From: CBFHOS01 sp965657645
GTDB taxonomy: Bacteria; Pseudomonadota; Alphaproteobacteria; Puniceispirillales; Puniceispirillaceae
NCBI GenBank assembly: GCA_965657645.1
Contig: CBFHOS010000014.1
Location: 1-43,539 of the forward strand
Reading direction: 5' to 3'
DNA: 43,539 nucleotides
Part shown: piece after piece, positions 8,327-15,500 of the stretch
Numbering within the stretch: the first letter of the stretch is position 1
Layout of the letters: every line of letters begins with the position of its first letter
Notes under the pieces: generated by a model
What the model saw: only the letters and a program-made list of their open reading frames with translations
Database searches by the model: none
Told to the model about the DNA's origin: nothing
Made by a program: the position numbers and the translations under genes

Positions 8327-9253
8327 TCAGCCTTGTGGTTTCTCGCGGCGCAGGTTCAGCCACAAATAGCGGGCAAGCGTCGTCACCACGATAACCCCAC
8401 CAATAATCATCGCCGTGGTCGGTGCCTCGCCAACGCCCCACCATACCCAGATTGGACCAAGCACCGTCTCCAACAGCAATATCAAGCTGACATTCGCCGG
8501 CAATGTATAGCGTGAGGCCAGTGACAGCATGAAAAACGAAACGGGCAGGATGAATATGCCGGTGATAATGATCGGAATTACATCACCGCCGCTGGTTAGA
8601 TCACCAGCCGCCATTATATAACCGTAAATCCCAGATAACAGCGCACCAACGGCAATCGCCAGAACAAACGGTAAATCACTGTGCAGACGGATCAACACCA
8701 GCGACAAGGCAATCGAAAAGCCAACACCAATGCCAAACAGACCACCAATTATGGTGTTGGTATCAACCACAATACCGCCGCCCTCACCGCCAAAAATCGC
8801 AAGGGTAATGCCAAAGAACACCAAAATTGTGGTGATCCATAGTGATTTAGACACGCCCTCACCGGCAATTAGCCATGATAGGATGGCGGCAATGATCGGC
8901 ACGGTCGCCACCCCGAACAACACCACCGAAACCGGCGCAATCGCAACACCCAGCGCAAACAGGCTGGCATTCATTGCTTGTGATAAAATCACCAGAATAC
9001 CGGCGACAGAACCGAGCTTGATAAAATCAGCCACAAGCCCACCGCGCCGCGTAAACAGCCATATAACGAAATAGACAAGGCTGGATAACAAACCCCGCCA
9101 TGCCACCGTCTGGTTACCAGACATATCACCAATGCGGATCAATAATGTATCCGGCGTCAACAACAACACGCCCGCCAGCGCCAGCAGGATACCTACAGGA
9201 CGCGCCTTTGCGGCCGGGGCCGCATCATCAATTGTGGGTTTATTGGGCGCCAT
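8327..9253 (-). CDS. EamA (drug/metabolite transporter) family permease
   Basis: A 308-residue inner-membrane protein with about ten hydrophobic segments arranged as two EamA repeats, a short hydrophilic N-terminus (about residues 1-20) and a basic C-terminus (NLRREKPQG). Features typical of the family include the TVAWRGLLSSL segment in the first repeat and LLLETVLGPIWVWW in the second, matching the conserved Glu-Pro-type region of DMT transporters. It probably moves a small metabolite; the direction and substrate are unknown. It is 61 bases upstream of the UPF0261 gene and 55 bases downstream of the MttB homologue on the same strand, so cotranscription is likely. Confidence 0.88.
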   Translation of the reverse strand: MAPNKPTIDDAAPAAKARPVGILLALAGVLLLTPDTLLIRIGDMSGNQTVAWRGLLSSLVYFVIWLFTRRGGLVADFIKLGSVAGILVILSQAMNASLFALGVAIAPVSVVLFGVATVPIIAAILSWLIAGEGVSKSLWITTILVFFGITLAIFGGEGGGIVVDTNTIIGGLFGIGVGFSIALSLVLIRLHSDLPFVLAIAVGALLSGIYGYIMAAGDLTSGGDVIPIIITGIFILPVSFFMLSLASRYTLPANVSLILLLETVLGPIWVWWGVGEAPTTAMIIGGVIVVTTLARYLWLNLRREKPQG

Positions 9254-9308
9254 GCAAAACCAATCATCAAAGCGTCATAAAGAACATAATTGTGCGATTT
9301 GTGAGCGC

Positions 9309-10859
9309 TTAGATAGACGCTAAGCCAAAGCGCTTGGCAAGGGTTTGTTTCAACTCCAGGCTTATATGTGATGGTGCTGGCTTTGCTAAAATCTGGCGAA
9401 CCATCTCCTCGGCGGCCAAATGTATCGGCTTGGCGCCCGCCGCCTGCCAATCATCGGGCGATTGACGGTCGGCAATTTGTGGATAGAGAAAATCAGTTTT
9501 CATCCGCGCATAGGTCTCCGCCTCACCCAGAAAATGCCCCTCAGAATTTACAACTTTTTCAATATTTTCAATGCTAAGAGTGTCACTGTTAACGTCAATG
9601 GATACCGCCGACTTCATCACCGCACCGATCATATCATTGTCGATCACATAGGCTGGCAATGACACCGCCATCAATCCGGCCTGCATTCCGCATGCTTGGG
9701 TAATCAAATTCGCCCCCGCCTGTGCCGCCAGACTGACCGACAACGCCTTTTCATAACCGGCCTGCGCATCCGGCAGTTTACTATCAGTCGCCCCAGCGAT
9801 TACCGAATTCACCAGATTATAATAGCGCATCATTTGCGCCGCCATCGCCGTTGCCAAAGCACCTTCACCGCCGCCGCCACTCATCGCGCCTGTCCGCAAA
9901 TCCGTAACCATAGGCCGCGGCCCCGCAATGATCCGCGCTGTGGGATCCAGCAAATAGGCAAATACCAAACCGGCGATTGCCTCGGCCACGGTCTGGGCGA
10001 CAGAACCGGCAAGGGTAACGGGGCTAGACGCACCCAATTGACCAAAGACATTCACCATCACCGGAATACCAGCGCCAACCGCCGCCGCCATAACCCCGCA
10101 GCTTTCCGGATGAAACCGCAGGGGTGGAACCACATGGTTAATATTCAGTGACAAAAACGGTCGGGCCCGAAACGCCGCCTCTCCGCCAGCAATCTCATAG
10201 CAAAGCGCAGCAATCTCATCGACATGCGCCGCCGCACTAGCACTGGTCAGCACATGCTTGCTAGTCCCCGCTAGCGAGACATAGGCGGTGTTGATATCAA
10301 GATCACGCTCGTTTTCTAAATCACGCGCCACTAGCGAGCGTGAGAAGAACGCCACATTATCCAGCGCATCAACCAACCGCGCGGAATCCGCTAGATCCTG
10401 CAACTGGGATGGTCTGTATTCATGGCTCTCAAAATCTATGACAAAGGGCGCGGCCCCGCCAGAACCGCAATAGACGCGCCCACCCCCCATTGGCAAATCA
10501 TGCCGTGGATCCTGACCATATAGGGTGAAATCTTTATCTACATTGGCAAGGGCAGCGTTTACCAGCGCTTCATCAAAGCGTAACCGCCCCGCATCGTCCA
10601 GCGCCCCACCAGCCGCCGTCACTATCTCGATCATCTCTGGCGGCGCTTCGCTTAGCCCAATATCAGCCAGAATTCGGATGACCGCATTATGCATATCGAG
10701 ACATTGCGCCTCGCTCATTGGGGTATATCTGCCGCCAATCGCTGTAATGCTCTTGCTTGGCGCAGAAACATTGTCTGCATTGCCGGCGCTAGCACGGCGA
10801 CGGCGGCCCGATGATTTTGATGATACTCGGGATGATGATCGGGATGTTTTAGGTGTCAT
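9309..10859 (-). CDS. Trimethylamine methyltransferase (MttB) family protein, non-pyrrolysine type
   Basis: The 516-residue protein fits the MttB superfamily of corrinoid-dependent methyltransferases, with the TIM-barrel core from about residue 50 on, e.g. GRVYCGSGGAAPFVIDF, LNINHVVPPLRF, ARIIAGPRPMVTDLRTGAMSG and GATDSKLPDAQAGYEK. The frame has no internal amber codon, so it is a pyrrolysine-free member; such members act on other methylated amines, for example glycine betaine for MtgB. The likely substrate is a quaternary or methylated amine, but no corrinoid carrier protein or reactivating protein is encoded nearby. The N-terminal 30 residues are Ser/Arg-rich. ATG 10859 is used; a TTG at 10865 lies at better distance from a GGGAGG and may be the true start. 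It follows the P450 gene by 44 bases. Confidence 0.85.
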   Translation of the reverse strand: MTPKTSRSSSRVSSKSSGRRRRASAGNADNVSAPSKSITAIGGRYTPMSEAQCLDMHNAVIRILADIGLSEAPPEMIEIVTAAGGALDDAGRLRFDEALVNAALANVDKDFTLYGQDPRHDLPMGGGRVYCGSGGAAPFVIDFESHEYRPSQLQDLADSARLVDALDNVAFFSRSLVARDLENERDLDINTAYVSLAGTSKHVLTSASAAAHVDEIAALCYEIAGGEAAFRARPFLSLNINHVVPPLRFHPESCGVMAAAVGAGIPVMVNVFGQLGASSPVTLAGSVAQTVAEAIAGLVFAYLLDPTARIIAGPRPMVTDLRTGAMSGGGGEGALATAMAAQMMRYYNLVNSVIAGATDSKLPDAQAGYEKALSVSLAAQAGANLITQACGMQAGLMAVSLPAYVIDNDMIGAVMKSAVSIDVNSDTLSIENIEKVVNSEGHFLGEAETYARMKTDFLYPQIADRQSPDDWQAAGAKPIHLAAEEMVRQILAKPAPSHISLELKQTLAKRFGLASI

Positions 10860-10903
10860 TGGCAATTGTTAGCAAGCCTCCCATGGCCTTGGCAATCACC
10901 AAG

Positions 10904-12079
10904 CTAGGCTAGATCAACCTTCACTGGCAGACTGGCAAAGCCACGGATGGTGTTATTCATCGCAATGACCGGATCACCATCAAGGTGCCAGCGCGTCACC
11001 CGCTCTGTCATTTCGCGGATAATATGATGCATTTCAAGGCGCGCCAGATGCAGCCCCATGCACATATGTTTGCCATGACCAAACCCGACATGTTTATGGG
11101 TTTTGCGGGTCACATCAAAGCTATCGGGGTTGGGGAATACAGTCTCGTCACGATTGGCACTGGCATAGACGATAATCACCCGTTCCCCTGCCTTCATCTC
11201 AACATCTGCAAAATTCGTATCCGCGCCAACATATCTGGAAAAGGCCCGAATAGGTGTCGATAGGCGGACAACTTCTTCGATGGCGTTTTTGATCAAGGTA
11301 TGATCATTACGAACAAGGTCCCATTGGGCGGGGTCGTTGGCAAAATGATAGGCCAGAAAACCGGTCGCCGAGATTGTCGTATCCAGCGAGGGGTTAATAT
11401 AGTCACGCATCAGCTGGATGGCTTCGGGCATTGAAAACCCAGCCTTTGGGGCCTCTTCAAAAATACGCCGAGACAGCCCGCCACTACGCATCAATTCCGG
11501 TTTTCCGTATTTATCGAGAAAGTCACGCAGATCAACCAGATCACCCATCGACTTTTGTGACCGTTGGTTAAAGCCTTCAAACAAGTTAAACGTCGCCGCC
11601 GCCCATTCCAGCATCCGTTCCTTGCCATGCGCTGGCAATCCAACAAGTTCGGTAACGATGGTCAGCGGCAATATCTGGGCAAAGTCACTAATCGCATCAA
11701 ACCGACCAGCCTTGCAAAGGGCCGTGGCCAGATCCGACGCCGCGGTGGCAATAAACGGTTCTATATCACGCAATGGCGGCGGCATGATTGCGGTGGCGGT
11801 CACGGCGCGCTGGCGCTTGTGACGATCACCATCAGTGTTTAGCGTCGAGCCCACCAATAGATCGTTCACATCGTCATTTAGTGACAATCCTTTGCCAGAT
11901 TGAAACAGATCAGGCTTGCGCAACGCGGCAACGACCTCGGTATGGCGCACAATTGCATAGGCATTTTGCACTGGCAACCAGACAACAGGGCCCATCTCGC
12001 GCATCTTTTTATAGCGCGGCAGGGGATCGAGGATGAATTCATCCCCATAAAAATCTTCGTCAAAAACGGGTACCGACAT
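10904..12079 (-). CDS. Cytochrome P450
   Basis: A soluble bacterial P450 of 391 residues. The heme-binding loop FGHGKHMCMG places the thiolate ligand at Cys340; the K-helix ExxR motif is EVVR (269-272) followed by RLSTPIRAFSR; and the I-helix acid-alcohol pair is D233-T234 in SLDTT. It should insert oxygen into, or demethylate, a small organic substrate using electrons from a ferredoxin system, which is not encoded here. ATG 12079 (MSVPVFDED) is preferred, with GAGAG upstream; a GTG at 12094 would add five residues. It is first in the minus-strand block, divergent from the RdhA-like gene, and sits just ahead of the MttB homologue, suggesting the two act on the same or successive substrates. 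Confidence 0.95.
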   Translation of the reverse strand: MSVPVFDEDFYGDEFILDPLPRYKKMREMGPVVWLPVQNAYAIVRHTEVVAALRKPDLFQSGKGLSLNDDVNDLLVGSTLNTDGDRHKRQRAVTATAIMPPPLRDIEPFIATAASDLATALCKAGRFDAISDFAQILPLTIVTELVGLPAHGKERMLEWAAATFNLFEGFNQRSQKSMGDLVDLRDFLDKYGKPELMRSGGLSRRIFEEAPKAGFSMPEAIQLMRDYINPSLDTTISATGFLAYHFANDPAQWDLVRNDHTLIKNAIEEVVRLSTPIRAFSRYVGADTNFADVEMKAGERVIIVYASANRDETVFPNPDSFDVTRKTHKHVGFGHGKHMCMGLHLARLEMHHIIREMTERVTRWHLDGDPVIAMNNTIRGFASLPVKVDLA

Positions 12080-12240
12080 CCGACACTCTCTCACCCATGT
12101 AAACTCTCATCTCAGCGCACAAGCGGAATAACAATGCCTTACCTGTTGGCAATCGTCTAGCATAAGGCTAGGGTTTTGATGCGGTTAGGCGCCGCACCAA
12201 TGATTGCGTTTCCCATAACCATAAAGATCAAACCCCAGCG
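12080..12240. promoter_or_regulatory. Divergent intergenic region between P450 and RdhA-like genes
   Basis: The two divergent genes must both be expressed from these 161 bases. Two short inverted repeats are visible: GCCTTA (12136-12141) with TAAGGC (12163-12168), and TGCGG (12180-12184) with CCGCA (12192-12196). Either could be a regulator site, but arms of five or six bases can occur by chance. No clear consensus promoter or strong ribosome binding site precedes the ATG at 12241. Confidence 0.3.
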
Positions 12241-13434
12241 ATGCCCCCAGCTTTTCCCCACCATCATAATAATCCCCCGGTTAATGATCAGGATTTAGGC
12301 TTTGAAATCAGCGATGATTTTGAACGGTTTGAACAGCGCAATGATATCTTCTCGCGGGCATTCTGGGACGAGGATATGCGATCTGCCGATAGTGAGGCGT
12401 TTTTTGCCAGCTACCGCATGGAGGCTACGCCAAAATCAACGGCAGGCTTTTCGCAAAAGGACTTTGCCCTACGCAATGCTGCATGGGAAATATCCAACAT
12501 GGTCTCCGAACGCCGCGCTAATGAGGGCGTTCGTGAGGGTTTTCAGGCCCCTATCAAGGTCGATGTGCCGATAGCCGATGATCAATATGCTGTCACGGAC
12601 CCGGTTGCGGAGAGCCGTGAAATCAAGAAAATAGCCAAGCTATTCGGGGCGGACCTTGTCGGCATCACCGCGATAGATGAACGCTGGCATTATGCAAGCC
12701 GCGTTGATACCCGCGATTTTTCCGCCGCGCCGAATGATCTACCGGCTGGCGTTACCCATGTGATTGTCATGGGGCATGCGATGGATAGTGATCTGGTTGC
12801 AACCTATCCCTCGGCATTGGCGGGCGCCTCTACCGGTATGGAATATTCGCATGAGGCATCGATTGTAATCCAGCTTGCCAGCTATATTCGCAATCTGGGC
12901 TATGAGGCGGTGCCATCGATGAATGACACCGCGTTGGTGATCCCCTATGCGATTGCCGCTGGCCTTGGTGAATATGGTCGCAACCAGATGGTGTTAACGC
13001 CCGAATTTGGCCCACGCCTGCGGTTTTCAAAAATTTTCACCTCAATGCCACTGGCGATAGATAAACCAAAGCCATTGGGTATTACCGCCTATTGTGAGAT
13101 CTGTACAAAATGCGCCACCGCCTGTCCGCCGCGAGCATTACCCTTTGGTGAGGCAGAATTCAAAACCGATAGCCCATCAACCATTCGCGGCGTAAAAAAA
13201 TGGTCGGCCAATTGCGAAAAATGTTTTGGATTCTGGGCAAAATTAAAGAGTGACTGCGCTATCTGTATGCGCGTCTGCCCGTTTAACAGCGACTATAAAT
13301 CACCACTCGACCGGCTCTGGCGCTGGCTAGCCACTAGCAAATGGCGCAAGCTTGCCTTGTTATGGGATAATAGGCGCGAGGCGGCGCGGATGAAACCTGC
13401 CGATTGGTGGACACGCCTTGGCCGTGATCCGTAA
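12241..13434 (+). CDS. Reductive dehalogenase-like corrinoid/iron-sulfur protein (RdhA family, cytoplasmic)
   Basis: The 397-residue protein has RdhA-family layout. The N-terminal signature FERFEQRNDIFSRAFWD (about 27-43) is followed by a probable corrinoid-binding nitroreductase-like domain (about 125-280) with GLGEYGRNQMVLTPEFGPRL (241-260). Two 4Fe-4S sites follow: Cys285, 288, 291 and 295, then cysteines at 325, 328, 339, 342 and 346, ending in CPF. There is no twin-arginine signal and no RdhB anchor gene, so it is cytoplasmic, like the respiration-independent RdhA of aerobic marine bacteria, though those are often longer with a fused reductase. The related queuosine enzyme QueG is an alternative, but the N-terminal signature favours RdhA. 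The natural substrate is unknown. A GST gene converges on it 6 bases away. Confidence 0.8.
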   Translation: MPPAFPHHHNNPPVNDQDLGFEISDDFERFEQRNDIFSRAFWDEDMRSADSEAFFASYRMEATPKSTAGFSQKDFALRNAAWEISNMVSERRANEGVREGFQAPIKVDVPIADDQYAVTDPVAESREIKKIAKLFGADLVGITAIDERWHYASRVDTRDFSAAPNDLPAGVTHVIVMGHAMDSDLVATYPSALAGASTGMEYSHEASIVIQLASYIRNLGYEAVPSMNDTALVIPYAIAAGLGEYGRNQMVLTPEFGPRLRFSKIFTSMPLAIDKPKPLGITAYCEICTKCATACPPRALPFGEAEFKTDSPSTIRGVKKWSANCEKCFGFWAKLKSDCAICMRVCPFNSDYKSPLDRLWRWLATSKWRKLALLWDNRREAARMKPADWWTRLGRDP

Positions 13435-13440
13435 CCGGGT

Positions 13441-14100
13441 CTAGCCGTTAAACGCAATGCCGGTCTCACCCTCTTGCCATGGCGTGTATTTGGTCATGAT
13501 GTTGGCGAATCTATCGCTGGCGAGAAACCCATCAAGCCATGCATGCAAATGCGGCCAAGGCTGGGCATCAAACCAATGAGCATCAGCAATCCTGAATTGC
13601 CGGATGAACGGTAGGCTGGCAAAATCCATCAGGCCTAATTCAGCCCCAGATAGTGCCGGTTGCACCGAGAGTTTATCATTCACCTCACCTAGAAACGCCG
13701 CGCCCGCACTGCGGTGGTCTGTATCGCCCTCACCGGCATAGCGGCTGGCGTATTTATAGCGATCAAGATGGGTTTTAAATGGCCCATCCAGCCTGTCCAA
13801 AAACGCCTCAACGGCGGCTTTATCCGCTTGCCAGCAGGCCAGCCAATTATCCGGGTCGTTTTGCCCCAATGCCCAAAACATAATATCACGGCTTTCATCG
13901 ATTACCGTGCCATCTGCGTTGCATAGAACGGGCACTGTTGCCTTTGACGAGGCCGCAATAAAGGCCGCTGGCTTGTCGCGGAGCAGGATTTCCCGCAATT
14001 CCACAGCAACACCGCTAGCCGCCACCGCTAGGCGCGCCCGCATCGCATAGGGACACCGCCGAAAGCTCCATAACACAGGCTTTGTCATTGCCGCACTCAT
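13441..14100 (-). CDS. Glutathione S-transferase family protein
   Basis: A 219-residue protein with an N-terminal thioredoxin-like domain and a helical C-terminal domain. The active-site helix starts with RRCPYAMRARLAV (about residues 13-25), where the Cys of CPYA is the probable catalytic residue, as in glutathionyl-hydroquinone reductase, beta and omega-class enzymes. SKATVPVL near 52-59 gives the cis-Pro glutathione-binding loop and DESRDIMFW follows. ATG 14100 is chosen over the in-frame TTG at 14106 because AGGG precedes it. It probably conjugates or reduces a small electrophile or handles a glutathione-mixed disulfide. Its convergent position 6 bases from the RdhA-like gene suggests, but does not prove, a role in handling halogenated or quinone compounds. 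Confidence 0.88.
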   Translation of the reverse strand: MSAAMTKPVLWSFRRCPYAMRARLAVAASGVAVELREILLRDKPAAFIAASSKATVPVLCNADGTVIDESRDIMFWALGQNDPDNWLACWQADKAAVEAFLDRLDGPFKTHLDRYKYASRYAGEGDTDHRSAGAAFLGEVNDKLSVQPALSGAELGLMDFASLPFIRQFRIADAHWFDAQPWPHLHAWLDGFLASDRFANIMTKYTPWQEGETGIAFNG

Positions 14101-14136
14101 TACCAACCCTATGAAATAAAACAGGCTTTATAAATA

Positions 14137-14631
14137 TCAGGACTTTTCCAGATGCGCCACAATATCCAGATCGCGGCCGCGTAATTCAAACGCCTTGGCA
14201 AAACCAAGCACCATCACCCCGACCGTCGGCACTAACCGCATCATGTGAAAATCGGAAAAATCACGAATAACGCCGATGGTTGGCCCATGCTCGGCGGCGA
14301 ATTGGGTGCAGAGCAGATCAAACAACGCGCTATCGCGTTCCACATCGACTAGAGACGCGGTGAATTTAAGACGCCGCCGTGCCCAGATATTCTGGGCGCT
14401 GGTCTCGTCCTCAATCATCATAAATTGCGCTACATTCTGGTCCAGCATTGCCCGCACATGGCTGGCTAGATGGCTTGGATATATGTAAAAATCGCCGTCA
14501 TGGCGGATCACCGGCGTCACCCCCATTTCGGGATAATCTTCCTGGCTCTTGGCGGCAATCAAAATCGTTCTGGCACGCATCAAGCTATCACGCTGGTCGC
14601 GCAACTCCTGTATATCGCTGATTTTACTCAT
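14137..14631 (-). CDS. Pyridoxamine 5'-phosphate oxidase-related FMN-binding split-barrel protein (HugZ-like)
   Basis: The 164-residue protein resembles the short FMN split-barrel proteins related to heme-utilisation HugZ/HutZ and PNPOx: an N-terminal helix (SKISDIQELRDQRDSLMRAR), alternating strands with YIYPSHLASHV near residues 49-59, MMIEDETSAQNIWARRRLKF near 71-90, and a later segment IRDFSDFHMMRLVPTVGVMV that would form the dimer interface. It may bind FMN or heme, but the specific reaction is unclear. It is 36 bases upstream of the GST gene on the same strand, so the two are probably cotranscribed, and divergent from the FrnE-like gene. Confidence 0.65.
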   Translation of the reverse strand: MSKISDIQELRDQRDSLMRARTILIAAKSQEDYPEMGVTPVIRHDGDFYIYPSHLASHVRAMLDQNVAQFMMIEDETSAQNIWARRRLKFTASLVDVERDSALFDLLCTQFAAEHGPTIGVIRDFSDFHMMRLVPTVGVMVLGFAKAFELRGRDLDIVAHLEKS

Positions 14632-14681
14632 TTAACCACCCCGACCAATCGCTCTGGCGCTTTTTGATAGCGACATTGCTG

Positions 14682-14757
14682 TAAACGCATGCCGCTCGAC
14701 ATTGAACCAACAGGCTAACACGCTTAGTATGCGTTTAGCACCGGATAATATACCGGT
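14682..14757. promoter_or_regulatory. Inverted repeats in the divergent FMN-barrel / FrnE promoter region
   Basis: TAAACGCAT (14682-14690) is perfectly complementary to ATGCGTTTA (14729-14737), giving a 9-bp inverted repeat with a 38-base spacer. Immediately after it, ACCGG (14740-14744) and CCGGT (14753-14757) flank an AT-only octamer that could be a -10 region. The position between two divergent genes suggests a shared operator. Confidence 0.3.
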
Positions 14758-14770
14758 AACATTCTAGCAT

Positions 14771-15481
14771 ATGAACAGGCATTTCATGACAGACACCAAT
14801 GCAAATCAGACGCTAGGGGCGGTTACCGCGGACAGCCCTATAACCGTAGATGTTGAAATCTATGCCGATGTAGTTTGCCCATGGTGTTATATCGGGAAAA
14901 AGCGGCTCGATGCGGCCTTTGCGGCCCGTCCCCATATCACCCCGCGCTATATTTGGCGGGCGTTCCTGTTAAATCCGACTATGCCGGCCGAGGGTATGAG
15001 CCGGAGTGCCTATCTCAATGCGAAATTTGGCCATTCCGCCAATGCCGTCTATGGCCGCATTGCCGCGACCGGCCTTGATAGTGGGATCAAATTCAATTTT
15101 GACGCGATCAAAAAGACCCCCGATAGCCGCAAAGCGCACCGGCTATTGATCGCCGCGGGGGACCAAAGCCTCGCCCTCTCGGAACTTTTATATCAGGCCT
15201 ATTTCATTGATGGGCGGGATATTGGCGATGACGATGTTCTGGCCTCGATAATGGCGGCACACAGCCCATCCGAGCCGGTCTATGATCAGTTTTCAGCAGA
15301 ACGCGTTAGCCAGATAGACCAACAGATGGAGCGCGATTTATCCATGGCCAGCTATTACAAGCTGGACGGCGTTCCCTATTTCATCTTTGGCGGCAAATAC
15401 GCCATCGCTGGCGCGCATCTCGCCGATCATTTAATCCCCGCAATTGACGCGGTTGCGGCGGGCAATGCCAAAATAGCCTAG
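14771..15481 (+). CDS. FrnE-like DsbA-family oxidoreductase
   Basis: A 236-residue thioredoxin-fold protein of the FrnE subfamily of DsbA. The active site CPWC is at residues 36-39 (ADVVCPWCYIGKKRLD), a helical insertion follows, and the cis-Pro loop is in LDGVPYFIFGGKYAIAGA near 199-216. There is no signal peptide, so it should act in the cytoplasm as a protein disulfide oxidoreductase or isomerase, possibly in stress defence. ATG 14771 lacks a clear ribosome binding site; the in-frame ATG at 14786 (MTDTNANQ), preceded by AGG, is a good alternative and would remove five residues. It converges on mfd 19 bases downstream. Confidence 0.88.
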   Translation: MNRHFMTDTNANQTLGAVTADSPITVDVEIYADVVCPWCYIGKKRLDAAFAARPHITPRYIWRAFLLNPTMPAEGMSRSAYLNAKFGHSANAVYGRIAATGLDSGIKFNFDAIKKTPDSRKAHRLLIAAGDQSLALSELLYQAYFIDGRDIGDDDVLASIMAAHSPSEPVYDQFSAERVSQIDQQMERDLSMASYYKLDGVPYFIFGGKYAIAGAHLADHLIPAIDAVAAGNAKIA

Positions 15482-15500
15482 AACATCCCCAAAAATTTAT

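Noticed and set aside
10165..10190. A 12-base match to the tRNA-Ser 3' end (GCCTCTCCGCCA) inside the MttB-family gene, as a possible attachment site
   Set aside because: It is short, lies in conserved coding sequence, and no integrase is present; chance is the simplest explanation.
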